From assembly GCA_913057245.1 (NCBI GenBank), contig CAJXNH010000018.1, positions 1 through 64,000 on the forward strand: a stretch of DNA of 64,000 bases, written 5' to 3'. The DNA is from an uncultured Phaeodactylibacter sp. (lineage in GTDB: Bacteria > Bacteroidota > Bacteroidia > Chitinophagales > Saprospiraceae). The position numbers and the translations under genes are program-made. Of this stretch, positions 1 through 9,156 are shown one piece after another (the stretch's first letter is position 1; every line of letters starts with the position of its first letter). The notes under the pieces were generated by a model, which saw only the letters and a program-made list of their open reading frames with translations, did no database searches and was not told where the DNA came from.

Positions 1-111
1 GTCGATGGTAAGGAGCAGCCCACGGAGGTCTACTTCTACCTTATCCGTATCGCCCGACCGAACGGGTTCGAGCTGGGTGCCTTCCAGGGAGATGTGACCC
101 TGATCCGGTAA
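1..111 (+). CDS. T9SS type B sorting (gliding-motility C-terminal) domain, 3' end only
   Basis: The window opens inside a coding region. The 36 visible residues end in GAFQGDVTLIR before a TAA stop. The pattern (..VYFYLIRI...G.F.GDVTLIR) is the last part of the gliding-motility-associated C-terminal domain, the type B sorting signal that directs proteins through the type IX secretion system to the cell surface or medium. The same ending (KGNITLLR) closes the 1290-aa protein at 1382-5254. The rest of the gene lies left of the window, so its function cannot be stated. A strong terminator follows directly. Confidence 0.75.
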   Translation, partial: VDGKEQPTEVYFYLIRIARPNGFELGAFQGDVTLIR

Positions 112-130
112 GCCTTACATACAAGAATCA

Positions 131-167
131 AAAAAGCGCCAGACGACTTGTTGTCTGGCGCTTTTTT
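131..167. terminator. Bidirectional intrinsic terminator
   Basis: Inverted repeat AGCGCCAGAC / GTCTGGCGCT (135-144 and 153-162) with an 8-nt loop. It is flanked by an A-run on the left and a T-run on the right, so it can terminate the rightward cargo gene ending at 111 and also leftward transcription past the peptidase gene ending at 234. Confidence 0.9.
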
Positions 168-233
168 GTTGATATGCGTTTATTGATTACCGAAACCCGG
201 GTAAAGCAGGCGTATGCAGGAAATTGCAGCCGT

Positions 234-1331
234 TTACAAATTCAGTTTGCTGGCAATATCTGTTGGAATCGCATCTTTATGCACCATCAGGCCCACCGTT
301 TTCATACGGAAGTAAGGCGCTGACATGTATAAAAAGCCATCATAATCACTGATTTCTCCCCAGCTGTTTTTCGTAATGTAGTAAGTCTGCCCATTCTGGT
401 CTTTAGCCAGACCTGTAAGGTGCATGAGGTGGTCATCGGTAGTAGAGAAGTTTTCGAAAGCCTGCTGCCGGTTTTCCTGAGTCACCTTTACCTCATCCAC
501 CGGGCTTTTGAATTTATCCTCATCATTCTGGTTTTCAGGCAGTATAGCCAGGCCATCACCCGCGCTAAAGCCCTTTTCACTGACATCTCCATCCCAGGCT
601 ACGGTGTACCCATTGCTAAGCGCATAATCCGTAATCGCCTGCAGTTCATCGAGCGGCACATTAAAGTAGCTGCCGTTGGAATAATTATCAGGAATCTCCA
701 GAATGAAAGTCTCGTAGAATGGGTGGTGGGCAAAGGAAGTCAGCGAAACGTAGTCGTCCGGATTAATTGGCAGGGATTTTTTGAAGGATTCTGGTGTGTA
801 AGTCTTACCATTATGAGTGAATGACTCCGGCACGGCGCCCATATACTGATCAATAATGGCTTCAAAAGCACCAGGCCACTTTTCGCTGGGGCGCTTACCA
901 GCCAATACGCCATCCAAAAATCCTTTCAGTGCGGCTTCCATTTCGCTATGGTCGTGGTAACGATCCCCCTCTTTCAATCCGGAATAAACAGACTCCGGCA
1001 CAGCGCCAGCCATTTCCAGGGCGCGCATCACATCGTGGTTCAGGCTGCCCTGACTGAAGTTGGCTTTGCCCTGCCGAAGAACATAGTTCCGGGCTTTATC
1101 CTTGTAAATATTGCGGACCATATACATTTCAGAAAGGTCGTAATCGCCCTCTCCTAAACGCATCAGTTCCGCTTCAATGAAGGAAATGGTGGAAAAACTC
1201 CAGCAGGTACCGGTACGCTGCTGGTTTTTTACGTCTGTGCATTTCAGTTCTTTCTCAACTGTAAATTCGTACTGTCCGACTACAGGGACCGACAGCAGGA
1301 AAACTATCATCCCCAACATCCATTGTTTCAT
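234..1331 (-). CDS. Exported C1 family (bleomycin hydrolase / PepC-like) cysteine peptidase
   Basis: A 365-aa papain-fold peptidase of the aminopeptidase C / bleomycin hydrolase branch. The start chosen at 1331 gives a clean signal peptide (MKQWMLGMIVFLLSVPVVGQ); longer in-frame starts read into non-signal sequence. The catalytic site reads QQRTGTCWSF, with the nucleophile at about C43 and an oxyanion Gln just before it. Catalytic His is at about 304 (MHLTG) and Asn at about 322 (KNSWG). Classical bleomycin hydrolases are cytosolic and about 450 aa; this one is shorter and carries a signal peptide, so it should act in the periplasm or outside. It starts 50 bp after the stop of the large PKD protein and is read in the same direction, so the two may be co-transcribed. 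Its substrate is unknown. Confidence 0.85.
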   Translation of the reverse strand: MKQWMLGMIVFLLSVPVVGQYEFTVEKELKCTDVKNQQRTGTCWSFSTISFIEAELMRLGEGDYDLSEMYMVRNIYKDKARNYVLRQGKANFSQGSLNHDVMRALEMAGAVPESVYSGLKEGDRYHDHSEMEAALKGFLDGVLAGKRPSEKWPGAFEAIIDQYMGAVPESFTHNGKTYTPESFKKSLPINPDDYVSLTSFAHHPFYETFILEIPDNYSNGSYFNVPLDELQAITDYALSNGYTVAWDGDVSEKGFSAGDGLAILPENQNDEDKFKSPVDEVKVTQENRQQAFENFSTTDDHLMHLTGLAKDQNGQTYYITKNSWGEISDYDGFLYMSAPYFRMKTVGLMVHKDAIPTDIASKLNL

Positions 1332-1381
1332 GGTGCTATTGTGTTTTGTTTGGCACTGGAATCCAGGCCGGGTGAAAAAAA

Positions 1382-4300
1382 CTATCGCAATAAGGTAATA
1401 TTTCCTTTGGTTTGGTAGGTTTCCTGATTGAAACACCGCACCTCCAGATAGTAGCCGTAGACATCAGCCGGCAGTTCCCGGTTGCGGAAGGTGCCATCCC
1501 AACCCTCATGCTGCGGGTCAGCTGTTTCGTACACCTTTTCTCCCCAGCGGTCATAGATGGCAAAGTAGAGTTCATCAATCGTCCCACCTTTCACCTGCAG
1601 GCGGTCATTCAACCCATCCCCATCCGGTGTGAAGGCATTGGGCACAAAAATATAGGGGGGCAGACATTCTGAAAGCCAGAAAATTTGTACCGTTTCTTCA
1701 TTCGAACAACCATTGCCATCTGTAACTCGCACGGTAAAGGTTCGTGAAGTGTCCACAAAGACCTGTGGGTTGAACACCCCGGGATTGCTCAGCCCGTTTG
1801 GGGGCAGCCATTCGTAAGTGTAACCGGGGTTCTGTGTGGCCAGCAATTGTACCAGTTGAGGTTCAAAAATGGTATCGGGAGCAGCCGATACGTCTAATGG
1901 AGGCTCATTAGAAGCCACGGAAACAGCGATGGAAAGCGTTCTCACACAACCGAGTTCATTGGTGACCCAGACTTCATAATTGCCACCGGTTCCCGCATCA
2001 ACCGTCACCGTTGAAGAACCCTGCCCCTCCAGAATATTTTCATCGGGCAACCATTCGTAAAAGAGGTTTTGATCTGGTGCCAGCTCTACAACTTCCAGTC
2101 TGGCGGTATCGCCTTCGCAAATGCCCACAGTCGCATCGGTGAATACCAGTATGTTGCTGCCCTCCACCTGCACGCTGTCCTGCACAAAGCATCCCAGGCT
2201 ATCCTTAATAGCTACGTAAAAAGTCCGCAATCCGGAAGGGTTAACGGTGAAACTAGGGTTGTCGCTCAGTTCCACGCTAAAGTCCGCTTCATCAGACCAG
2301 GCATAACTTGCCGCTTGTGCGCTAAAGGCTGAAAGGGTTAGGCTTCCCTCGCAGATTAGGGTGTCATTACTCAGGGTATAGTCTATCGGGGGAGCGACCT
2401 CCACCATGACCTCCCGTTCAAAAACACAGTTACCATCGGTTTCTTCCATAACTACAGCATACGTTTGGGAGACATCCAGGGTAGCGATAGGGTTTGGGCT
2501 GTTCTCATCATCCAGTCCGGCAGATGGAGACCAGGTGTAGGTATATCCCGTCAACGGATTAGGGTTGAGGTTTAAAGCGACGCCAGGGCAAGCCTGCAAA
2601 GAGTCTGGGAGCAAGGGGGCCGGAATACTGATGGCAACCGGCTGAGTAATTTCATCCACGCAGCCATCACTGGAAGTAATGGTCAACTCTACTTCGTAGA
2701 TGCCAGTGGAAGTAAACGTAAATTCAGTGTTAGCCCCTGCACCTGTTGCCCCATTCCCAAAATCCCAATCCCAGTCGATAATGTCGCTTTGCGTATTAAC
2801 AGAGGCATCCGAAAATTGTACCGTTACGGAATCTGTGCAGGCGGTAATGTCAAAAGCAAAATCTGGGGTGATCTGTGGCTCTGTCACCTCGACTTGCTGA
2901 ATAATAGTATCCGGGCAAGCACTAAAATTATCCAGGACAGTCACAACTTCGTAGGTGCCCGGTCCAGGGTAAGTATAGCTCACGGCACTCCCCTGCCCCA
3001 CTGCTCCGGGATTGTCAGGGTCACCAAAGTACCAGTCATAAAACGGTGCATTCACACTCGTACTGCTGAAATTAACGGTGAACCCACTACACTGCTGGAC
3101 CGCCTGAAAACTATCCTGAGGGAAAGTGTCTATCTGAATCAGCTGCACACTATCCACCAGCGTGCATCCAAATTGATTCTCCAGGCTGACCGTTAGCCCG
3201 TAACTCCCCGGTACCGAAGGAAAAATGAAAACAGTGGGATTGTCATTCCCAAAAACAAGAAGGGAATCGGGGCCCCATAGGTAAGTCAGCGTATCTGCAG
3301 GATCCTGATTGATGACGGCCGCTGCCCCGAGCGCACCCGGGCAAATCCCGCCCTGACTGGTGGTAATGACGTCTATGGCGTTCCCGGTCACCGTTACTGA
3401 ATCCACAGCGGTACATCCGAGTGCATCCCTAACCAAAACATAGTACACAGCAGCGCCCATCGGGCTGACCTGTAGGGTGTCCCCTTCCCCGAGCGGTTCA
3501 GTCAGCGCTGCATCTGCGTACCAGCTGTAAAGCACTGCGTTTGGATCACTGGCCTGCAGAGTGATGTCCGGAACGCAAATGGTAGTGTCCGGAAGAAGAC
3601 TGGGGTTCAAGGCAGGGGCCACATCCACCAGGACTTCCGTTTCTAAGCTACAGTTGCCTGCTACATCTGAGACCGTTACCGCATAAGCGGTGGTTTCCAA
3701 AGGCTGAACGACTGGATTGGGCTGGCTGGGATCTTCGATATCCGGATGATTGCCCCAGGAATAAGTGTAGGCAGTGTTGAAATCTGGATTGAGCGCAGTG
3801 CTGCCCCCCGGGCACTGACTAAATTGTAAAGCCGTCAGCGCATTGCTCAGCAGCTCCACATCTATCGTCTGGCTTAGGGTATCCGTACAGCCTTCTGTGG
3901 AAGTCAGCGTAAGGAAAACGGTGTAGGTTCCGGCTTCTCCAATCGTAAAAACGGGCGAAGGGGCTTCACTCGCAAGCCCGCCCGGGTCCACCGTCCAGTC
4001 CCACGATCCGATATCGTACAGCGTGTCCTCACTATTGTCTTGTACCTGCAACGCCGCCACATCACTGCAACCGTCTATTGATAATTCAAAATCAGGCACC
4101 AGGGTATTGGGCTTCAGGTGAATCTCTTGAAAAGCGGTATCCTCGCACACTTCACCGGGCGCAACGATCAGCATGACCGTATACTGCCCGGTATCCGAAA
4201 AGGTATATACCGGGTCCGTCATAGCGGAAGATGCTCCGGGGTTGCCGGGGTCATTGAACAGCCAAAGGTAGTTGCTGGAACCATCGCTCTGGTTATCAAA

Positions 4301-5254
4301 GTTAACAGTGAGGCTGCCGCATTGCACCTCGGGAGCCGCAAAGGCGGCATTGGCTTCTCCACAGAGCCCGATATTGTACTGAAAGTCCCGGCGGGTGGTG
4401 GAAATCAGAATGCCATCCCGGTACTCTTCCACGCAAATGCCCACCACAAACTGCCCCTGTGTGACTGGGAACCCGGTAAGTAACCCGGTCTGTGGGTTAA
4501 TGCTGAGAGGTGCACCGCCGGGCGAACCGTTCAGCATATTGTCCACGTTGTAGGGCGGATCGATCCACTGTATCTCATCGTAGGGTGGATTATTTGGGGG
4601 TTGAGGCTGGGGAATATCAGGCGTGGCACCGGTCAGGGGGGTACATAGCCGGTATACGATGGAATCTCCATCCTGGTCAATGGCGGACTGATCGAAGACG
4701 ATGGGCTCATTCACGCAAATGTGAATGGGCGGCCATTCCTTGAACTTCGGATTGCTGTTGCAAGCCTCCAATGCCGCTTCGGAGATCGTCACACCGTAGG
4801 TTGCCCCGGTATCAAGCGGGTCCACAATATTGACAATGGTTTCGTTCCGGCAGCACCGCTGATACGCCAACTGATAGCCACCGGGAATGGGCGGCAGCGT
4901 CACAATGGTACGGTAGGTTGTGGTATGGACGCAGACATCCGGCGGAACAACCAGGCATTCGCTGGTTAGCACAGGGTTGAGGGTATCGTTGTTCATTAGC
5001 GGCAGCAGAATCTCCTGCAACAGTACATTTTCCTCGTTAAATACCCCAATGGAGGCCGGGTTGTCAAACCAAGCATTGGGGTTGCCGTTGTAGCAGTCCC
5101 GGAAAATGGTCAGGGTGATTTCGTATTCATCATTGCCCAGGCAGGTGTAATTCATTTCTCCCCCTACGATATGCGTGGCCTGCAAACCGGTAGGCAGGCA
5201 CAACAGCAGGAAGGACAAAAGCACACCAAAACGAAGCAACGGGTTCCATATCAT
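1382..5254 (-). CDS. PKD-repeat T9SS type B cargo protein (1290 aa)
   Basis: A large secreted surface protein. The start at 5254 is chosen because it begins a signal peptide (MIWNPLLRFGVLLSFLLLCL) running into ATHIVGGEMNY, an N-terminus often seen in Bacteroidota surface proteins; the open frame extends about 90 codons further upstream without a plausible leader. At least four PKD-type domains can be seen, with W-x-FG/D cores near residues 335, 420, 740 and 830, separated by Cys-containing Ig-like segments. The last 85 residues, from FVPNAFTPDGDGLND to KGNITLLR, form a type B (gliding-motility-associated) sorting domain, which predicts export by the T9SS. No enzymatic domain is visible. An adhesive or matrix role is inferred. 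The next gene downstream is an exported C1 peptidase. Confidence 0.88.
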   Translation of the reverse strand: MIWNPLLRFGVLLSFLLLCLPTGLQATHIVGGEMNYTCLGNDEYEITLTIFRDCYNGNPNAWFDNPASIGVFNEENVLLQEILLPLMNNDTLNPVLTSECLVVPPDVCVHTTTYRTIVTLPPIPGGYQLAYQRCCRNETIVNIVDPLDTGATYGVTISEAALEACNSNPKFKEWPPIHICVNEPIVFDQSAIDQDGDSIVYRLCTPLTGATPDIPQPQPPNNPPYDEIQWIDPPYNVDNMLNGSPGGAPLSINPQTGLLTGFPVTQGQFVVGICVEEYRDGILISTTRRDFQYNIGLCGEANAAFAAPEVQCGSLTVNFDNQSDGSSNYLWLFNDPGNPGASSAMTDPVYTFSDTGQYTVMLIVAPGEVCEDTAFQEIHLKPNTLVPDFELSIDGCSDVAALQVQDNSEDTLYDIGSWDWTVDPGGLASEAPSPVFTIGEAGTYTVFLTLTSTEGCTDTLSQTIDVELLSNALTALQFSQCPGGSTALNPDFNTAYTYSWGNHPDIEDPSQPNPVVQPLETTAYAVTVSDVAGNCSLETEVLVDVAPALNPSLLPDTTICVPDITLQASDPNAVLYSWYADAALTEPLGEGDTLQVSPMGAAVYYVLVRDALGCTAVDSVTVTGNAIDVITTSQGGICPGALGAAAVINQDPADTLTYLWGPDSLLVFGNDNPTVFIFPSVPGSYGLTVSLENQFGCTLVDSVQLIQIDTFPQDSFQAVQQCSGFTVNFSSTSVNAPFYDWYFGDPDNPGAVGQGSAVSYTYPGPGTYEVVTVLDNFSACPDTIIQQVEVTEPQITPDFAFDITACTDSVTVQFSDASVNTQSDIIDWDWDFGNGATGAGANTEFTFTSTGIYEVELTITSSDGCVDEITQPVAISIPAPLLPDSLQACPGVALNLNPNPLTGYTYTWSPSAGLDDENSPNPIATLDVSQTYAVVMEETDGNCVFEREVMVEVAPPIDYTLSNDTLICEGSLTLSAFSAQAASYAWSDEADFSVELSDNPSFTVNPSGLRTFYVAIKDSLGCFVQDSVQVEGSNILVFTDATVGICEGDTARLEVVELAPDQNLFYEWLPDENILEGQGSSTVTVDAGTGGNYEVWVTNELGCVRTLSIAVSVASNEPPLDVSAAPDTIFEPQLVQLLATQNPGYTYEWLPPNGLSNPGVFNPQVFVDTSRTFTVRVTDGNGCSNEETVQIFWLSECLPPYIFVPNAFTPDGDGLNDRLQVKGGTIDELYFAIYDRWGEKVYETADPQHEGWDGTFRNRELPADVYGYYLEVRCFNQETYQTKGNITLLR

Positions 5255-5393
5255 GACAAAAGCTGGTTTAGTGCAAAAAGATAAGGCAGAATTCCCGGCT
5301 GCCGAAGCAAAAGAGGGCAAATTGGAAGCTATTGTCCGAAAAATAGTACGGCTGTACACCAAAAAACTTATCTTTTGCATCTGCCCTAATGTG

Positions 5394-5972
5394 ATGAAAA
5401 TTGTGAATCGAAAATACCAATTTGTGACGGAGGAAGACTTGATCGAAGCTTGTCGGCAAAATGACCGGCGCGCGCAGAAAGCTCTGTACGACCGGTATTC
5501 TCCGGTGATGTTCGGGGTTTGCAAGCGCTATGTCAAGTCTCCGGAAGATGCAGAGGATGTCCTGGTGGAAGCCTTCTACAAAGTCCTGACCAACCTGCAC
5601 CAATACAAAGGCAGTGGCAGCTTTGAGGGCTGGATCCGGCGGATTGTTGTGAATGAGTCGCTTATGTTTTTGCGCAAGCGCCACAATTTCCGCCTGACCG
5701 TGGAAATCAGCGAAGTGGATCAGCCCACCACTACCAATATCATTAACCGCATGGCGGCAGAAGATATCCTCGGGCTGCTGAGCAAGCTACCCACGGGTTA
5801 CCGCACGGTCTTCAACCTGTACGTACTGGAGGGCTACAAGCATCGGGAAATTGCCGATATCCTCGGTATCAGCATCAATACTTCGAAATCACAACTCATC
5901 CTGGCCAAAAAGAAAATGCAGGACATGCTGGAAGATTTTGGCTACCCCGGGCTTCAGCAATTCAATAAATGA
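5394..5972 (+). CDS. ECF-type RNA polymerase sigma factor
   Basis: A 192-aa sigma-70 family protein of the extracytoplasmic-function size. The start at 5394 (MKIVNRKYQFVTEEDL) is preferred over an in-frame ATG far upstream that would overlap the divergent gene's leader. Region 2 spans about residues 20-90 (LYDRYSPVMFGVCKRY, then SPEDAEDVLVEAFYKV, then the -10 contact segment FEGWIRRIVVNE). Region 4 spans about 125-180 (LPTGYRTVFNLYVLEGYKHR followed by the helix-turn-helix EIADILGISINTSKSQL). It is followed 79 bp later by a membrane protein that could be its anti-sigma partner. Divergently placed from the PKD cargo gene; whether it controls that gene is not known. Confidence 0.9.
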   Translation: MKIVNRKYQFVTEEDLIEACRQNDRRAQKALYDRYSPVMFGVCKRYVKSPEDAEDVLVEAFYKVLTNLHQYKGSGSFEGWIRRIVVNESLMFLRKRHNFRLTVEISEVDQPTTTNIINRMAAEDILGLLSKLPTGYRTVFNLYVLEGYKHREIADILGISINTSKSQLILAKKKMQDMLEDFGYPGLQQFNK

Positions 5973-6051
5973 ACCGCCCGGCCTTTTTGATTTGCCTGAA
6001 GCAGCAGATCATGCTCAACTTTAGATTAACCCTGTAAAAACACGGCAGACC

Positions 6052-6870
6052 ATGGCCAATAAAAAAGACCTCTTTTCCATATTTCAGGACAATCAGCACC
6101 TGTTCGACTCCGCTCCGTCTCCGCGGGCCTGGGACAAGCTGGAACGCCGCCTCGACGGTCACCGCAGCCGCAACCGCCTGTCGATGGTTCGTACGATTTC
6201 AATGGCAGCAGCCGTACTGCTCCTGGCGGTAGTCGCAGTCCTGATTTCCATTGCAGTTGGAGAAAAGCCCACCCGGCTGCTCAATCAGGGCCCACAGCCC
6301 CTGGCCTCCGAACAACTGCAAGCTGACGATGTAGAAGCCGCGGAGGAACTTCGGCAAACGCTTTACGCACAGCAAGCCGAACAGCAACGGCAACGCCCGA
6401 TTAACGAGGGCCCGGCAGACCGTAAGCTCGTCCTCGCCAAAAACCGGTCGGCTTCCACCGCACTCGAATCCCTCAACCGCTTCGACTGGATGGAAGGAGA
6501 ATGGCAGCCACAGGACTCCAAAGCCCATTCGGCGATCCAATGGAGAAAAATCGGCGATCATGCGATCGAAGGACAAATTATGCGGGGCGCAGCAACTGAG
6601 CACATCCGTATTTTTCAGGATGGCGAAACGCTGTTCTTTTCCACCGATTTCCGTACGGATGAGCAGGTGCGTTTTGCACTGCAATACGCTACTCCAAACA
6701 CTGCTGTTTTTGAACGCAGCTCCGGGGGCTTCCCCCAACAAGTCACCCTTACCCGTAGCAAAAACAACCGCCTGACGATACTGTACGAACAAAAAGATGC
6801 GGCTGCCGCTCCGGGGCTCCTCAACCGCAGGCAGCAGGTCCGGTCCTGGTATAAAATTCAGCTTCAATAA
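6052..6870 (+). CDS. Single-pass membrane protein with DUF6265-like C-terminal domain, possible anti-sigma partner
   Basis: A 272-aa protein directly downstream of the sigma factor. The N-terminal 45 residues are charged and cytoplasmic-looking (PRAWDKLERRL). They are followed by one transmembrane helix at about 49-68 (AAAVLLLAVVAVLISIAVG) and a Gln/Ala-rich linker. The last 130 residues start at FDWMEGEW and resemble the lipocalin-like DUF6265 domain (W.MEG.W followed by a beta-rich segment). Position after an ECF sigma gene plus cytoplasm-TM-periplasm topology fits an anti-sigma factor. No classical zinc anti-sigma (HxxxCxxC) motif is present, so the regulatory role is inference from context. 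Confidence 0.6.
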   Translation: MANKKDLFSIFQDNQHLFDSAPSPRAWDKLERRLDGHRSRNRLSMVRTISMAAAVLLLAVVAVLISIAVGEKPTRLLNQGPQPLASEQLQADDVEAAEELRQTLYAQQAEQQRQRPINEGPADRKLVLAKNRSASTALESLNRFDWMEGEWQPQDSKAHSAIQWRKIGDHAIEGQIMRGAATEHIRIFQDGETLFFSTDFRTDEQVRFALQYATPNTAVFERSSGGFPQQVTLTRSKNNRLTILYEQKDAAAAPGLLNRRQQVRSWYKIQLQ

Positions 6871-6893
6871 GCGGTTCTTACGAACTATATCCG

Positions 6894-6923
6894 TTTGTGC
6901 TCATTATAAAGGGTATACCTTTT
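6894..6923 (+). promoter_or_regulatory. Candidate Bacteroidota promoter for the SWIM-rlmH operon
   Basis: TTTG at 6894-6897, an 18-nt spacer and TACCTTTT at 6916-6923 approximate the Bacteroidota consensus TTTG-N19-TAnnTTTG (one mismatch in the -7 box). It lies 43 bp before the SWIM-domain gene. Confidence 0.4.
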
Positions 6924-6966
6924 TCCATTGGCAAACTAATGCCCAACACGAAGCGAGCCCACGGAT

Positions 6967-8655
6967 ATGAATTTCTTGCTGCGCCATCTTGAAAATGAAG
7001 TGCCGGAATCAGCTCTCCTGGAAGGAGAAGCTTTGCTGGAAAGTGGTGCAGTGGAAGGCCTCCATGAGTTGGAAAAGCAACTTTGGATCGCGCAGTCTGA
7101 AGGCTTCGAAGTCGAAGTCCAACTCTCTGGTCAAAAAGTTACCGCTGGTACTTGTGAATGCCAAACCTTTGAGGCATCCGGCATTTGTGGCCATTTAGTC
7201 GGCACTTTACTACAGGTGCGGCAACAACAACAGCAGCAAAAGGAAAAACGCGAGCAAAAGAAAAAAGCAACCAATACTACCCGCCGACTAACCACCGGAG
7301 TGGTCCTCGATCAGGTCGACCCTGCTGAACTGGTGGACTTTGTCCGGGAGTACGCGCGTACGCACCGTAATTTTTCCATCGCCCTGAAAGCCCGCTTTGC
7401 CTCCTCCGTTTCCAATCTCAACAGCAAAGACAAATACTTACAGCTGCTCGATACCACGATCAATGCGGTACGCAAACCTGACCGGCAAATTACCCTCCGC
7501 GGCGCTCAACGCCTTAACAAAGTCCTCGATGAACTGCATCATCAGATGGAACAGCACCTGGATGCCGGTAATCTGGTGGAAGTGGCGGACATCGCACTAA
7601 GCATTATCGAGAAAATCAGCCCCGTGCTGTCCAAAGTACAACGGCAAAGGGATCAAATCAGGACCAGGCTGTTGGGGGCATTTGGCTACCTCTTTGAGCT
7701 GGTTGACCGGTCCCCTGCACCACAATTGCTGCGCCGGCTCTGGACGGACAGTCAGCGTGAGCACTCCAAGCGCACCTACCAAAACAACCGCCTCGACGGA
7801 TACTTTTTCAAGTTGATGCTCAGGACCGCACAGGAGCCTTCTCAGTTGGAAGCTTTGCTGGAAACACTGGAAGCGCGGGCCTGTCAGGAAGAAGAAAAAG
7901 ACGGGGCTGGTGCAGATTATATCCTGCTACAAATCGCTATTCTCGAGCAACTAAACAGAGCGGAAGAAGCCCGTCGGCTGATAGAAGCCCACCTCACGTC
8001 CCCGGACATCCTCGATTACGCCATAAAACAGGCACAGCGGCAGGGCAACCGCCCCCGGGAAAAAGCACTGGCGCAAATCGGGCTGCGGCTGGACCTGCCG
8101 GAAACATATCAGGACCGGCTGGAAGGATTGTTGCTGAAGATTGCCGAGGCGGAAGCAGATGCCAACAGTATAAAGACCTACGCACTTTTGCAGTTTTTCC
8201 GCAAGCTTGACCTCCGGTTCTATAAAAAAGCCCGGGAAGCTACCCCAAAGCCGGAACAACCTGCCCTTTTTGAAAATACCCTGGCTCAGCTCCGGCAGCG
8301 CCCCTACAGCGCTGAGCTGCGCAATACCTTTGCAGGCTTGCTGCTTGCCGAAGAACAGTGGGCGATCCTGATGGCTTACGCAGAGGAAGTGCAATCCCTT
8401 GACTTGCTTAGTGAAATAGATGAAACCCTGCTCCACCGCTTTCCGGAACGGGTACGGCAGCTGTACCGCCAACTCCTCCACGAGTACGCCCGGCACTACG
8501 TAGGCCCCAAAACGGCACGGCGCATCGCTCTTGCCCTGCGGCATCTGGAATCCCTGAACGCTCGAAAGTTTGTGTCAGAACTGGCACAGGAACTGCACGA
8601 GCAATACCCGGAACGCCACACCCTTACTGCCGAATTATCCGCATTTGAAGAATAA
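6967..8655 (+). CDS. SWIM zinc-finger domain protein
   Basis: A 562-aa protein with an N-terminal SWIM zinc finger at about residues 55-75: CECQTFEASGICGH gives the C-x-C...C-x-H pattern of that domain, which usually binds DNA or protein. A Gln/Lys-rich linker follows (RQQQQQQKEKREQKKK), then a long, mostly helical, Leu-rich region to the C-terminus resembling a helical-repeat scaffold. No helicase or nuclease motif is visible, although many SWIM proteins sit with SNF2 helicases. It is the first gene of a tight rightward cluster; rlmH starts 16 bp after its stop. Exact role unknown. Confidence 0.78.
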   Translation: MNFLLRHLENEVPESALLEGEALLESGAVEGLHELEKQLWIAQSEGFEVEVQLSGQKVTAGTCECQTFEASGICGHLVGTLLQVRQQQQQQKEKREQKKKATNTTRRLTTGVVLDQVDPAELVDFVREYARTHRNFSIALKARFASSVSNLNSKDKYLQLLDTTINAVRKPDRQITLRGAQRLNKVLDELHHQMEQHLDAGNLVEVADIALSIIEKISPVLSKVQRQRDQIRTRLLGAFGYLFELVDRSPAPQLLRRLWTDSQREHSKRTYQNNRLDGYFFKLMLRTAQEPSQLEALLETLEARACQEEEKDGAGADYILLQIAILEQLNRAEEARRLIEAHLTSPDILDYAIKQAQRQGNRPREKALAQIGLRLDLPETYQDRLEGLLLKIAEAEADANSIKTYALLQFFRKLDLRFYKKAREATPKPEQPALFENTLAQLRQRPYSAELRNTFAGLLLAEEQWAILMAYAEEVQSLDLLSEIDETLLHRFPERVRQLYRQLLHEYARHYVGPKTARRIALALRHLESLNARKFVSELAQELHEQYPERHTLTAELSAFEE

Positions 8656-8671
8656 TTCCTAATTTCCCGAC

Positions 8672-9145
8672 ATGAAAGTAGAACTGTGGGCGATTGGAAA
8701 AACCAACGAACGCTACCTTGAAACCGGTATTGAGGTGTACACCAAACGGTTAAAGCACTACCTGAAGTTTGAGTTCAACATCCTGCCGGATATTAAAAAT
8801 GCAGGCAAGCTCAGCCCGGTGCAGCTGAAGGACAAAGAAGGCGAAACCGTACTTAAAGCCTTGCAGCCGGGCGACTACCTGGTGTTGCTCGACGAGCGCG
8901 GCAAGCGTATGACCTCCACTGCCTTTGCCGAATTCATCAACCATAAGTTGCAGCTGAGCCACCGGCGCATCATTTTCCTCATTGGAGGCGCCTTTGGTTT
9001 TTCACCAGCCCTCTACGAAAGAGCCAACCATAAAATTTCACTTTCGGATATGACGTTTTCTCATCAGATGATCCGGTTGTTTATGGCAGAGCAAATCTAC
9101 CGTGCCATGACCATCCTCAACAATGAGCCTTATCATAACGACTAG
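8672..9145 (+). CDS. rlmH: 23S rRNA (pseudouridine1915-N3)-methyltransferase RlmH
   Basis: A 157-aa SPOUT-class methyltransferase of the normal family length. It methylates N3 of pseudouridine 1915 in helix 69 of 23S rRNA using S-adenosylmethionine. Visible hallmarks are the N-terminal MKVELWAIGKT, the YLVLLDERGKRMTS segment, the SAM-binding knot loop IFLIGGAFGF, and the conserved C-terminal IYRAMTILNNEPYH. It lies inside a compact cluster: the SWIM gene is 16 bp upstream and a rhomboid gene starts 11 bp after its stop. Confidence 0.96.
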   Translation: MKVELWAIGKTNERYLETGIEVYTKRLKHYLKFEFNILPDIKNAGKLSPVQLKDKEGETVLKALQPGDYLVLLDERGKRMTSTAFAEFINHKLQLSHRRIIFLIGGAFGFSPALYERANHKISLSDMTFSHQMIRLFMAEQIYRAMTILNNEPYHND

Positions 9146-9156
9146 AAACCACGACT

